Shown here: piece after piece, positions 1-6,716 of the stretch
How positions within the stretch are numbered: the first letter of the stretch is position 1
Layout of the letters: every line of letters begins with the position of its first letter
Origin: an uncultured Lachnospiraceae bacterium
GTDB taxonomy: Bacteria > Bacillota > Clostridia > Lachnospirales > Lachnospiraceae
Assembly (NCBI GenBank): GCA_910587955.1
Contig: CAJUNN010000050.1
Location: forward strand, 1-20,126
Direction of reading: 5' to 3'
Length of the DNA stretch: 20,126 nt
Position numbers and translations under genes: made by a program
Notes under the pieces: model-generated
Database searches by the model: none
What the model saw: the letters and a program-made list of their open reading frames with translations, nothing else
What the model was told of the DNA's origin: nothing

Positions 1-316
1 CTTCAGCTTTACGCTCCGCCTCTTCTCTAGCCTTGCGCTCTTCTTCTGCCTTACGCTCCGCCTCTTCTTTAGCCTTGCGCTCTTCCTCGGCCTTACGTTC
101 TGCCTCTTCTTTCTCGGCCTGGTCTTTGTCGAATGTATCTTCAACGGTCTTGTCTTCAAAGTCTTCCGGCCAGTATTTTCTCATCTCTTCTTCCGTGAAC
201 GCATTGTCGCCCCAATGGCAGCTTCCACCGTGAGCCTGGATCACGTGCTTACGCCACTCTGTTTTCCAGTCGCCTTCCATCACAAAATGCTCTTTACACT
301 GGCATACACGTACCAT
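1..316 (-). pseudogene. C-terminal fragment of secreted coiled-coil protein (frame-shifted, runs off the window)
   Basis: This minus-strand frame is open from about position 385 to the left edge; its first ATG is at 316. The start of the fragment is cysteine/histidine rich: VCQCKEHF, then a W-rich stretch, HVIQAH, and GGSCHWGD. That spacing could bind a metal. An acidic linker follows, then a highly charged Ala/Glu/Arg/Lys segment made of 14-residue repeats that is almost certainly a coiled coil and continues outside the window. No good ribosome site precedes the ATG at 316. The frame joins the upstream signal-peptide ORF (280-573) if a 26-nt direct-repeat unit is removed, so I read the two as one broken or phase-variable gene. 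I do not recognise the family and assign no function. Confidence 0.6.
9..134 (-). repeat. 42-nt tandem repeats encoding 14-residue coiled-coil units
   Basis: Near-identical 42-nt units begin at 9, 51 and 93 (TTACGCTCCGCC and variants). On the minus strand each encodes a unit of the form AERKAEEERKAKEE. The repeats are in phase with the protein and probably continue past the left edge. Fourteen residues correspond to two heptads, consistent with a rod-like helix. The third copy is more divergent. Confidence 0.8.
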
Positions 317-573
317 TGTGGTATCAGAGGATTTCTCTGATGCAACGGATTCGCAGCTACAGCAAATGCAACGGATGCGGTCTGATTAAGAGCTGCTGCT
401 GTCCGGGCAACATACTCGGATTTAGCGTCGCTCATAGCAACCGGGCTTGCCACTGTTTCTGTCTGAACTGTTTCATTTAAAACCAATGCAGATATACCTG
501 TGCCCGAAACATTTCCGCCCAACACGCATGCAGACATCAGCGCAGCTACTCTTCCTAATACCATTTTTGTCAT
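280..573 (-). CDS. N-terminal, signal-peptide-bearing part of the same split secreted protein
   Basis: The ORF encodes about 97 residues. I start it at ATG 573 (MTKMVLGRVAALMSAC...), which has AGGTGAGG about nine bases upstream; a TTG at 579 lies too close to that site. Residues 3-30 form a basic-then-hydrophobic leader typical of a Sec signal peptide, followed by a Thr/Val/Ala-rich low-complexity stretch. The last ~30 residues are read in a frame shifted relative to the conserved-looking Cys/His and coiled-coil part downstream, and they look like out-of-frame sequence. A stop is reached at 280. The likely intact product is this leader joined to the frame that starts near 339. The gene lies downstream of the sigma factor in the same orientation. 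Its function is unknown. Confidence 0.55.
   Translation of the reverse strand: MTKMVLGRVAALMSACVLGGNVSGTGISALVLNETVQTETVASPVAMSDAKSEYVARTAAALNQTASVAFAVAANPLHQRNPLIPQWYVYASVKSIL
340..376. repeat. 11-nt direct repeat with 26-nt period at the frameshift point
   Basis: ATGCAACGGAT occurs at 340-350 and again at 366-376 (plus-strand reading). The repeat-to-repeat distance is 26 nt, which is not a multiple of three. Deleting one 26-nt unit joins the signal-peptide frame (TASVA) directly to SEKSSDTTMVRVCQC in the coiled-coil frame. This is the geometry expected of a slipped-strand or recombinational duplication. Confidence 0.8.
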
Positions 574-676
574 AATCAATTACCTCACCTTTCTTATTTA
601 TATATTTTTGTTTACATCTAAGAAACTACTAAGGCCGTCAGGCGGTTGCAGGTTTTTGAAAAATTTTTAAAATTTT

Positions 677-853
677 TTAGTCAAGAATACAGATATCGCT
701 GGTAAAGGGCTGCCCAAAGGGAAGATCCGCAGAGCTGGGCCAAAAGGTAGCGGCAGGGTCGATGCTGAACGTGATATGCTGGCCCTCATACTGGTCCATG
801 CCGTCCGTATAGATTTGAGACTCATCATCATAATACGGGATGTTGGGGTCAGG
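677..853 (-). pseudogene. 3' continuation of the sigma-factor gene beyond an in-frame TAG
   Basis: After the TAG at 854-856 the same reading frame stays open for 58 codons to a TAA at 677. The translation (PDPNIPYYDDES at its start, SDICILD at its end) is acidic and aromatic-rich and matches the character of the extracytoplasmic domain upstream. The other two minus frames look like junk here. The whole gene would be 677-2527, 616 codons plus stop. I infer a nonsense mutation, or a base error in the assembly, that cuts off the C-terminal tail. Confidence 0.65.
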
Positions 854-2527
854 CTATCCCTGCAGAGTGACAATCTCGTCATAATCGTACGTGCCAACAG
901 TGCCGGTGCGCACGATGCGGTCCCCGTCGGTGGGAAGCGTATCACTGCCTCCCGGCCCGGACGGCTCCGCCCCGCTTGGTTCAGGCGCTGTCCAGCTATC
1001 CAGGGCGGACGGGTCCCCGGTTTCGTGCCATTCGATCTCAATTAACGTAATTGAGTCGGGCATCTCGAATATCTGGCCGGTCCAATAGGTGTCCTGATTG
1101 AGGGAATCTCCCTCCAGTGTGATCCGTTTCACAAAGGCTTCGCCGGTTCCGCTGGACCAGGACATGCTCATCATTCCGTCTCCGTCCCCTGCCATGGAGA
1201 GGCCGCCGCGGATTCCGCCGTCCGCAATCGCTTCAGCGGGCTGACGTACGGTTTTTGTATCCGGGTCATATTGAAAGACAAGGGCATAACTGGAGGATAC
1301 GGATATCTCAGTATCCATTACCTCCCTTTCCAGCAGCAGCGTCGGAACCGGATCGTCCGGCTGCATCTGCACCAGCGCATACCGGTAGCCGACTAACTCA
1401 CGCCCCGGCAGGTTTATTTCATCATGAAATTCACCATATTCATAGCTGTCCGCCTGGCTGATGATGATACGGTACTGCTCCAGGGCCTCACCCACGGGGT
1501 CAGGCTCCTCCGGTTCCTCCGGCTCCTTCCGGTCTTCCAGAGCCTCCGATTCCTCCGACGCCTCCCAGCCGATATCGTCCTCCATGGCCGATGGTTCCTG
1601 GGGCTCAGAAGAACGGGAGGCCATCCGGGCCGCGCCAAAAGCGCCGAGGCCGACAACTGCCACGGCGGCAAAAGCGATAAGTCCGATCTTCAGCGTACCA
1701 AGACCGCCAGCCGCAGCGGCTGTACCGGCTGCTTCGGTGCCTGCCGCCGCTCCAGTTGTACCAGCGCCCTGTGCAGTCCCGGCCGCTGCGGCGCCCGTGG
1801 GCTTCAAGGACAGGACTGCCTGAAGGATCCGGCTGTCCGGCACCGCGGCCCCATACGCCTTCTGGCTGCGGAAAAGCAGCAGCAGGAACGGAAGCGGAGA
1901 CAGGCTGTAAAGCTTCGTACCCTGCTTCTCCAGTTCCCGGACCTTCTTTTCGATTTTTCTGCGCCCGTACATCAGCCGGCTCTTGACTGCGCTCTCAGAG
2001 ACGCTCATGGCGTCCGCAATCTCTTTTACCGACAGTTCTTCGTAGTAGAACATACCGATGGCAGCGCGCTGATCCTCCGGCAATTCATCGAGAATCTCCC
2101 GGAGCAGACGGGTTGTCTCTTTCTGGTCGATGACCTGCTCCGGGAGATTCTCGATGCGCTCATCCGGGAACAGCTCTTCCACGGGAGTATCCGTATCGCC
2201 GCCGGAGCCCAGCTCCGCAAAGAGCATGGGACGCCTCTTTTTCAGCCAATCCCGGGCTGTGTTGGCGGCAATCTGCCGTACCCATGGCAAAAACTTCGTA
2301 TCGCCCTGGAAACCATCCAGGCGGGAGAACGCTTTTATATAAGTGTCCTGTACGATGTCAAACACTGCGTCCTCATCCTTGATCATAGACTTGACGGTAT
2401 AATAAACCTTGCTGTAAGTCTTTTCATATAAAGCACTGACAGCGTCTTGATCTCCGATACGCGCCGCGGCCACCAGATTGGCTAACTCATCGTCCGCAAT
2501 TTGTTTCCCGCAAAAAGTGCTGTTCAT
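854..2527 (-). CDS. Sigma-70 family (ECF-type) sigma factor with membrane-anchored C-terminal domain
   Basis: Residues ~30-100 form sigma region 2: a helical block with DIVQDTYIKAF and the FLPWVRQIAANTARD segment. Residues ~143-197 form region 4: LPEDQRAAIGMFYYEELS, then a helix-turn-helix ending SAVKSRLMYGRRKI. An Ala/Gly/Thr-rich linker follows (~243-277), then one membrane helix (~279-302), an acidic Glu/Pro linker (~310-345) and a ~210-residue domain that should face outside. ECF sigma factors are usually ~170-200 residues, so this is a sigma factor fused to what is normally a separate membrane sensor or anti-sigma part; release by proteolysis is a plausible control mode (inference). ATG 2527 has GGGGAGG about ten bases upstream, inside the end of a 41-codon ORF. 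The frame stops at TAG 854, but the coding signal continues to 677. Confidence 0.85.
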   Translation of the reverse strand: MNSTFCGKQIADDELANLVAAARIGDQDAVSALYEKTYSKVYYTVKSMIKDEDAVFDIVQDTYIKAFSRLDGFQGDTKFLPWVRQIAANTARDWLKKRRPMLFAELGSGGDTDTPVEELFPDERIENLPEQVIDQKETTRLLREILDELPEDQRAAIGMFYYEELSVKEIADAMSVSESAVKSRLMYGRRKIEKKVRELEKQGTKLYSLSPLPFLLLLFRSQKAYGAAVPDSRILQAVLSLKPTGAAAAGTAQGAGTTGAAAGTEAAGTAAAAGGLGTLKIGLIAFAAVAVVGLGAFGAARMASRSSEPQEPSAMEDDIGWEASEESEALEDRKEPEEPEEPDPVGEALEQYRIIISQADSYEYGEFHDEINLPGRELVGYRYALVQMQPDDPVPTLLLEREVMDTEISVSSSYALVFQYDPDTKTVRQPAEAIADGGIRGGLSMAGDGDGMMSMSWSSGTGEAFVKRITLEGDSLNQDTYWTGQIFEMPDSITLIEIEWHETGDPSALDSWTAPEPSGAEPSGPGGSDTLPTDGDRIVRTGTVGTYDYDEIVTLQG

Positions 2528-2530
2528 AAT

Positions 2531-2656
2531 TTACTGGTCCTCCCCTATCTTTTTTTGACTCATGATGTTCTGCAGCAAATCCGTTTTTTTCTCCCTATCT
2601 ATTGGGAAGGATTCGATGACCGCCCGAACCGTGCGCCTGATGAAATCATCCGGCAT
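2531..2656 (-). CDS. Small 41-residue protein, translationally coupled to the sigma factor
   Basis: ATG 2656 is preceded by an excellent ribosome site (AAAGGAGGAGACT, AGGAGG about five bases away). The frame encodes 41 residues, starting MPDDFIRRTVRAV and ending KKIGEDQ, and stops with TAA at 2531. That is three bases before the sigma-factor ATG, and the sigma ribosome site lies inside its last codons. The peptide is charged and probably helical, with no membrane segment or signal peptide. I do not recognise a family. Its place suggests an upstream coupling ORF or a small partner/regulator of the sigma factor (inference). Confidence 0.6.
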   Translation of the reverse strand: MPDDFIRRTVRAVIESFPIDREKKTDLLQNIMSQKKIGEDQ

Positions 2657-2710
2657 AGTCTCCTCCTTTCGTCCTGTTCGAAGTGTAATCCTTACTCCTA
2701 TAGAACGAAT

Positions 2711-2740
2711 AGAGGGCGCTGCCGGTTGCAGATACCCTCT
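2711..2740 (-). terminator. Hairpin between the B-box membrane gene and the sigma operon
   Basis: On the minus strand AGAGGG pairs with CCCTCT at the base, with an inner CTGC/GCAG stem around a short loop. It begins nine bases after the TAG stop of the B-box protein gene. The run after the stem (ATTCGTTCTAT) is only partly T-rich, so this is a weak terminator or an attenuator ahead of the 41-codon ORF. Confidence 0.4.
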
Positions 2741-2748
2741 AACTATTG

Positions 2749-3273
2749 CTATTCCAGTCTATGAATTTTTCTTTGGGTCAAGATCGTCTTCACGAGCTGA
2801 TAAATAAAAGCGGGAATTCCAACAAATACGGATAACACAAACTTAACGATTCCGTATATAATCCAAAACCAAAATGTTCCAAAAATGGAGAGAGGAAAGA
2901 ACGATTGCAGATATGTAAGGAATTTCCAGCCAAATGGAACAAAGAACCCTATGAGCAAATAACCTGCACAATCGGCAAAAGTAAGTCCGTCATGGTTACT
3001 CTTCATAAACCAGATACAAAGTATGCCGAGGAGAATACCGGAAACAGCCGTTTTTATGAACTCGCTGCGGGTGTCAACCAAAGCTTCCTTGTATTTCTGT
3101 TTTCTCTGTTCTTCCTTGTTTTGAGCTTCCTGCTGCCGGCTGCGCCGAGTCTGGTCAGCGCAAGGTGCGCACATACAAGGCGTAAACTTTTCGGCACACT
3201 CCCGGCACAACCCTTTTCCGCATTTTTGGCAGGTTGCGACAGCTTCCCTTTCGGGATGATTAAAACATTTCAT
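2749..3273 (-). CDS. B-box-type zinc-finger membrane protein
   Basis: The product has 174 residues. Residues 3-38 carry a dense Cys/His pattern (C3, H6, C15, C18, C23, C26, C33, C35, C38) in the order MKCFNHPER...CQKCGKGLCREC, typical of bacterial B-box zinc-finger proteins. A charged Gln/Lys/Glu segment (~41-68) follows, then about three hydrophobic stretches (~74-91, 100-120, 127-160) that should be membrane helices. The zinc part is probably cytoplasmic (inference). ATG 3273 has AAGGGAG about ten bases upstream. The gene ends in TAG, showing that TAG acts as a normal stop next to the interrupted sigma gene. Its role is not known; such proteins are common in Clostridia without assigned functions. 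Confidence 0.75.
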   Translation of the reverse strand: MKCFNHPEREAVATCQKCGKGLCRECAEKFTPCMCAPCADQTRRSRQQEAQNKEEQRKQKYKEALVDTRSEFIKTAVSGILLGILCIWFMKSNHDGLTFADCAGYLLIGFFVPFGWKFLTYLQSFFPLSIFGTFWFWIIYGIVKFVLSVFVGIPAFIYQLVKTILTQRKIHRLE

Positions 3274-3323
3274 GATGGCAATACTCCCTTTGCTCTCTTT
3301 CTAATTGGCGGAAAATATCTGTA

Positions 3324-3329
3324 ATTATA
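3324..3329 (-). promoter_or_regulatory. Candidate -10 box upstream of the B-box protein gene
   Basis: On the minus strand a perfect TATAAT lies about 50 bases upstream of the ATG at 3273. The best -35 match (TTAACA) is 20 bases away, too far for a standard sigma-A promoter, so the call is tentative. Confidence 0.35.
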
Positions 3330-3374
3330 CGAGTATGAATGTATACCCTTGTTAAAAGACGGTATCTTGATTCC

Positions 3375-5408
3375 TTATTCTTCTAATTCCCCTTCTTCCT
3401 CAATCCGGATATTGTCCCCTTCTTTCAGTACCTGCTGGAACACCCCCTCCTGTCCGTTGACAAGCAGTGAAATCGCTCCTCTGGGCTGCTTTAGGTCAAT
3501 GCCGGAATACTGGATCATATCCATCAGATAATAAGGACTCCCATCCTCCTTGCGGGGGAGGTGAATAGGCAGGCCGTTTAAGTGAAACAAAAGCTTCCGC
3601 TCTGCCGGTTTCTCCGCAGGCGCAGCAGGCTGAGGCCGTGCTGCTTCTGATAAAGGACCGGATTCCGTCTTCGTTTCCGGCACAGGCAGAGGCTTTTTCT
3701 CTTCGACAGGCTCCGGTGCCTGTACTTTTTCCGCCTCTGGTTCAGCCTCCGGCTCTCTTTCGGGAACGAAAGGCTTTTTCGGCTCTTTCGGTTCCGGCCC
3801 CCGCATGAAAATCACGTCTCCGTTTTTCAAAGGCGTCTCTAAATCCGCCGGGCCGCCGTTTAAGGTAAGCTCCAGACTGGAAGCCGCTCCCTCTACATCC
3901 CCCAGGCAGGGAGAAGCCGACACTCCCGGGACGGCAGGAATAAACTCAATGCTGTCTCCCGCATGGATCACTTCCGAAAGCTTCCCTTCTTTCTTATTAA
4001 TATAGAGGGCAGCAGGCTCCGCGGAAGTGCCGTAAAATACCTTCCGCTTTCCGTTCACCGTCACTGCCACGTTGAAGCCGGGACGCCCCATAATATCCTG
4101 GAAACTGTATCCATTCATCATCAAAAGATTCAAAGCCGTAAAACTGCCGCTGCGGAACAGCTTGGCAGGCCGGTCATTCAGCGTCACCCGGAAACCGTCG
4201 TTGATCAGATTCAGGCCGGAAGAAATCACAATTCCAAGGGGCGTAGCATACTCCGGATTATTCAGATCGTATTCCTGGGAATACGCATTTGCCCGGAAAT
4301 TATTTCCCGCAATGGCCACACGCTTGGCATCCATTCCCAAGGCCCTGGTCAGTCCGTCTTTCAGTCCGGCCAGCTTGCTGCCTCCTCCTGCCAGAAACAG
4401 GGCCGACGGGGAGTTCCCATTTATTTCCAATACCTTATCTGCTATCTCCCGGCAGAGAGAATCCGAAGTTCCCTGAATGCTCTGGAGCAGCGTCTCTCTG
4501 GATATGGTCTGCTCAAAGCCCAGAATATCCGTAAAGGTAATTTCCTCTTCTCCCTCCACCTGTGCTTTCATGCCCTCAGCCGTTTCAAAATCCACCAGGT
4601 ACTCCTTCATCAGAGTCTCTGTAACCTCATCCCCTGCTACTGTAGCCATGGTATAGCCGGTAACGCTTCCGTCCGTACAAGCCGCGATATCGGAGGTTCC
4701 GGCGCCAATATCCACCATTACCAGATTTAAAAGGCGCAGATTGGCGGGAATGGTGGCGTTGATAGCGGCAATCGGCTCCAGTGTAATGCTTGCCACCTCC
4801 AGGCCGATCTTATTCATAGTCGTATAAAGGCTTTCCACCACCTCACTTGGAAGAAAGGTGGCAATGAGATCCGCCTTTACCTGCTTTCCCCGGTGATCTT
4901 TCAAGCTGGAAATCATATATTTATCCAGATAATACTGGCAGACCGTATATCCCACCAGGTAAAAACGCCTGGTGTCCTCCTCTGCCGCATTCTCCGCATC
5001 AAAGGCTTCCTCCGCCCGGCTGATGGCTCCCGCCTCCAGACGGCTGATAATCTCGTCGTCAATAAGCTGGGGCCCCGGAAGCTCCAGTTCAAACTCCGCC
5101 CGCTTGGTGCGCAGCGCCCTTCCGGCGGCCGCCACACACACCCGCTCCAGACGGCAGTTCACCTTTTTCTCCAGACGGTCTTTCACCTTCCCGGCCAAAG
5201 ACGCCACCTTTTCTATATTCTCGATCTGCCCGTCGATCATTGCCCGTTCTGTATGCTCTTCTTTTTCGATGGCAAGAATCCGAACCTTTCCTTCCTCTAC
5301 CGTTCCCACCATACCGATAATGCTCCGCGTCCCAATATCGAGAGCTAAAATCATATTTGCCGACTGGCTCTTCGGCTCCTGCACACGCTTCACTCTTCCT
5401 CTGGCCAT
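3375..5408 (-). CDS. FtsA-like actin-fold ATPase with C-terminal beta-grasp-like repeats
   Basis: The product has 677 residues from ATG 5408 (MARGRVKRVQ), chosen for AGGAGGG ten bases upstream; a TTG at 5438 lies upstream of that site. Actin/Hsp70-fold motifs are in order: phosphate-1 (LALDIGTRSIIGMVG, residues ~21-35), an FtsA-type 1C insertion (RVCVAAAGRALRTKRA...), phosphate-2 (MVDIGAGTSDIAA) and the adenosine motif (LFLAGGGSKLAGL). FtsA is usually ~420 residues and ends in an amphipathic membrane helix; I see no such helix. Instead there are short domains with a VNG...GD.I.F pattern, a Pro/Glu linker (~539-603) and a final domain (~604-677). The protein probably belongs to the FtsA-domain family of Clostridia rather than being the divisome FtsA. 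It is transcribed from its own promoter. Confidence 0.8.
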   Translation of the reverse strand: MARGRVKRVQEPKSQSANMILALDIGTRSIIGMVGTVEEGKVRILAIEKEEHTERAMIDGQIENIEKVASLAGKVKDRLEKKVNCRLERVCVAAAGRALRTKRAEFELELPGPQLIDDEIISRLEAGAISRAEEAFDAENAAEEDTRRFYLVGYTVCQYYLDKYMISSLKDHRGKQVKADLIATFLPSEVVESLYTTMNKIGLEVASITLEPIAAINATIPANLRLLNLVMVDIGAGTSDIAACTDGSVTGYTMATVAGDEVTETLMKEYLVDFETAEGMKAQVEGEEEITFTDILGFEQTISRETLLQSIQGTSDSLCREIADKVLEINGNSPSALFLAGGGSKLAGLKDGLTRALGMDAKRVAIAGNNFRANAYSQEYDLNNPEYATPLGIVISSGLNLINDGFRVTLNDRPAKLFRSGSFTALNLLMMNGYSFQDIMGRPGFNVAVTVNGKRKVFYGTSAEPAALYINKKEGKLSEVIHAGDSIEFIPAVPGVSASPCLGDVEGAASSLELTLNGGPADLETPLKNGDVIFMRGPEPKEPKKPFVPEREPEAEPEAEKVQAPEPVEEKKPLPVPETKTESGPLSEAARPQPAAPAEKPAERKLLFHLNGLPIHLPRKEDGSPYYLMDMIQYSGIDLKQPRGAISLLVNGQEGVFQQVLKEGDNIRIEEEGELEE

Positions 5409-5471
5409 ATCAAATCCACCCTCCTGCAGCCCCGGCAATCCGAAAACTGCCGTTCTGCGTTCTCTTCCTAC

Positions 5472-5500
5472 ATTATAATAAAAGAAGGCTTCGGTGTAAA
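5472..5500 (-). promoter_or_regulatory. Sigma-A-like promoter of the FtsA-like gene
   Basis: On the minus strand TTTACA (5495-5500) and a perfect TATAAT (5472-5477) are separated by exactly 17 bases, about 60-90 bases upstream of the ATG at 5408. I see no clear terminator between the cupin gene and this promoter, so some read-through from the long operon upstream is possible. Confidence 0.75.
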
Positions 5501-5554
5501 TGTTTTTCTTTGGGAAGACTTTGTTTTCTGGCTATCCAAACAGGCTGGGTTTTC

Positions 5555-5980
5555 TTACTCTTCTATCCCATCTCCTTCCCCCAGCACATCGTATCCAATC
5601 CGGTTATACAGATCCAGCTGGGGCGGAGTGGCCACGCCGATGGTAATAAAGGTTCCCTCGCTGCCTTTGGGTTTTCTCGTCCCGTGATACACTCCCGGAG
5701 GCGCATACAGCACATCCCCCGCTTTCACCGGAATCCATTTGTCATAGAGATAAAATTCCCCTTCCCCCTCATAGCAGAAAACCAGCTCCTCCGAGAGGGG
5801 ATGCACGTGGGGCTCAAACTCCATGCCCGGATAATGTACCGCGCTGGTGATGCCGATGTTGCGGGAGCCAAGCCGCGGGGTCAGGACTAAGTGCAGGTCC
5901 AGGCCGCTTGATTTCTCCCAGTTGTAACCTTCGAAAATGTTGAACATGCCGCCGAATTTCTTTACTTCTTCTTTATCCAT
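5555..5980 (-). CDS. Cupin-domain protein, last gene of the catabolic operon
   Basis: This is a 141-residue single-domain cupin. Cupin motif 1 is visible as HVHPLSEELVFCYEGEGEF (H58, H60, E64 or E65) and motif 2 as the PPGVYHGTRKP stretch (H99). These His/Glu residues usually bind one metal ion in a beta-barrel. Small cupins in sugar operons act as isomerases, epimerases or lyases, or as small-molecule sensors; which applies here cannot be told. ATG 5980 has a short GGAG ten bases upstream. The gene follows dhaL by 76 bases that contain a perfect 14-bp inverted repeat. It is most likely the promoter-distal end of the operon. Confidence 0.8.
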   Translation of the reverse strand: MDKEEVKKFGGMFNIFEGYNWEKSSGLDLHLVLTPRLGSRNIGITSAVHYPGMEFEPHVHPLSEELVFCYEGEGEFYLYDKWIPVKAGDVLYAPPGVYHGTRKPKGSEGTFITIGVATPPQLDLYNRIGYDVLGEGDGIEE

Positions 5981-6010
5981 AGAAAATTCTCCATTTCAGT
6001 TCCGCTTCAC

Positions 6011-6042
6011 CCCTTCCAATGCCCTTCTGGGCATTGGAAGGG
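6011..6042. repeat. Perfect 14-bp inverted repeat between dhaL and the cupin gene
   Basis: CCCTTCCAATGCCC (6011-6024) and its exact complement (6029-6042) surround a four-base loop. On the minus (operon) strand no T tract follows, so a simple terminator is unlikely; a stable intercistronic RNA hairpin that affects processing or mRNA stability fits better. On the plus strand a T run (TTTTTTT) lies about nine bases beyond the stem, which could stop antisense transcription. Confidence 0.8.
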
Positions 6043-6056
6043 ATTTCGATGTTTTT

Positions 6057-6716
6057 TTATTGTTTCAGAAAGTCCGCCATCCCTTTGAGCATAAAATATC
6101 CTGCGTACGCCCCCTGATCCGGTGTTCCTAAGGCTGCCGCCTTGTGAACGGCCGCCTTTCCGTACTTGGGTTCCATGGATTTCGTCTTCTCCACGCCCTC
6201 CATGGCGCCGCAGGCTGCAATCTCTGCCGCCTGGGAAAGAGACAGTTCCCCGCTTCCGGCCAGGGCCGTTTCCAGACAGTCTGCCGCTTCCCCTACGGCG
6301 TCCAGGACCGTGCGCTCGCCCCGGACGCATTTCCCCCGCTTAGCGATTCCTTCCGCAAACCCCTGCAGGAATAAAAGGTATCCGGGCGCATCCAGTTTTT
6401 CCTTTCCTGCTGTCTTCTTTCCGCCGGACATGATGCCGGAAGCCATGAGGGTACCCATGGTAGAGGGCACCACAGAAGCCATCTTCATGCCCGCCTTCAC
6501 GAAAGTTTTCCCGAAATCCCTCTCTTCACTTTCCCGCAGAATCTCCGGCAGGACCGAGAATCCCTTGCCCATGGTAATTCCCAGATCCCCGTCTCCCATC
6601 CTGGCGTCCATTTCGCTTAAAAATTCTGCCTGTTCCGTCATCACAGCAGCAACCTGCGCAAATAATGCCGGCAAATCTTCTCGTGTCAAATAATCCACTT
6701 CTCTGTCACCTCTCAT
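6057..6716 (-). CDS. dhaL: DhaL-like ADP/ATP-binding subunit of a dihydroxyacetone-type kinase
   Basis: The product has 219 residues from ATG 6716. Its start overlaps the DhaK stop as ATGA (6713-6716), so the longer frame reaching 6758 is unlikely. The metal/nucleotide loop MDARMGDGDLGITMGKGF (D37, D42, D44) matches the DhaL GDGD motif, but the His usually following the second Asp is Leu. STMGTLMASGIMSGG and RGERTVLDAVGEA correspond to later DhaL segments, and PDQGAYAGYFML to the C-terminal loop. In the family, DhaL holds the nucleotide and passes phosphate to the substrate on DhaK. No DhaM (PTS partner) gene is in the window, so either free ATP is used or DhaM is elsewhere. The substrate may be a ketose other than dihydroxyacetone. 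Confidence 0.85.
   Translation of the reverse strand: MRGDREVDYLTREDLPALFAQVAAVMTEQAEFLSEMDARMGDGDLGITMGKGFSVLPEILRESEERDFGKTFVKAGMKMASVVPSTMGTLMASGIMSGGKKTAGKEKLDAPGYLLFLQGFAEGIAKRGKCVRGERTVLDAVGEAADCLETALAGSGELSLSQAAEIAACGAMEGVEKTKSMEPKYGKAAVHKAAALGTPDQGAYAGYFMLKGMADFLKQ

Noticed and set aside
9..134. CRISPR array or intergenic satellite
   Set aside because: The 42-nt repeats are directly adjacent without spacers and keep an open coding frame for a coiled coil.
854..856. TAG as a recoded codon (e.g. pyrrolysine) in the sigma gene
   Set aside because: The adjacent B-box gene and the LacI-family gene both end in TAG, no pyrrolysine machinery is visible, and nothing in the local sequence suggests programmed read-through. 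A nonsense mutation or base error is simpler.
1424..2431. Plus-strand open frame of 335 codons opposite the sigma factor
   Set aside because: The minus strand encodes clear sigma regions 2 and 4 over the same bases; the plus reading is low-quality, Arg/Leu-rich sequence.
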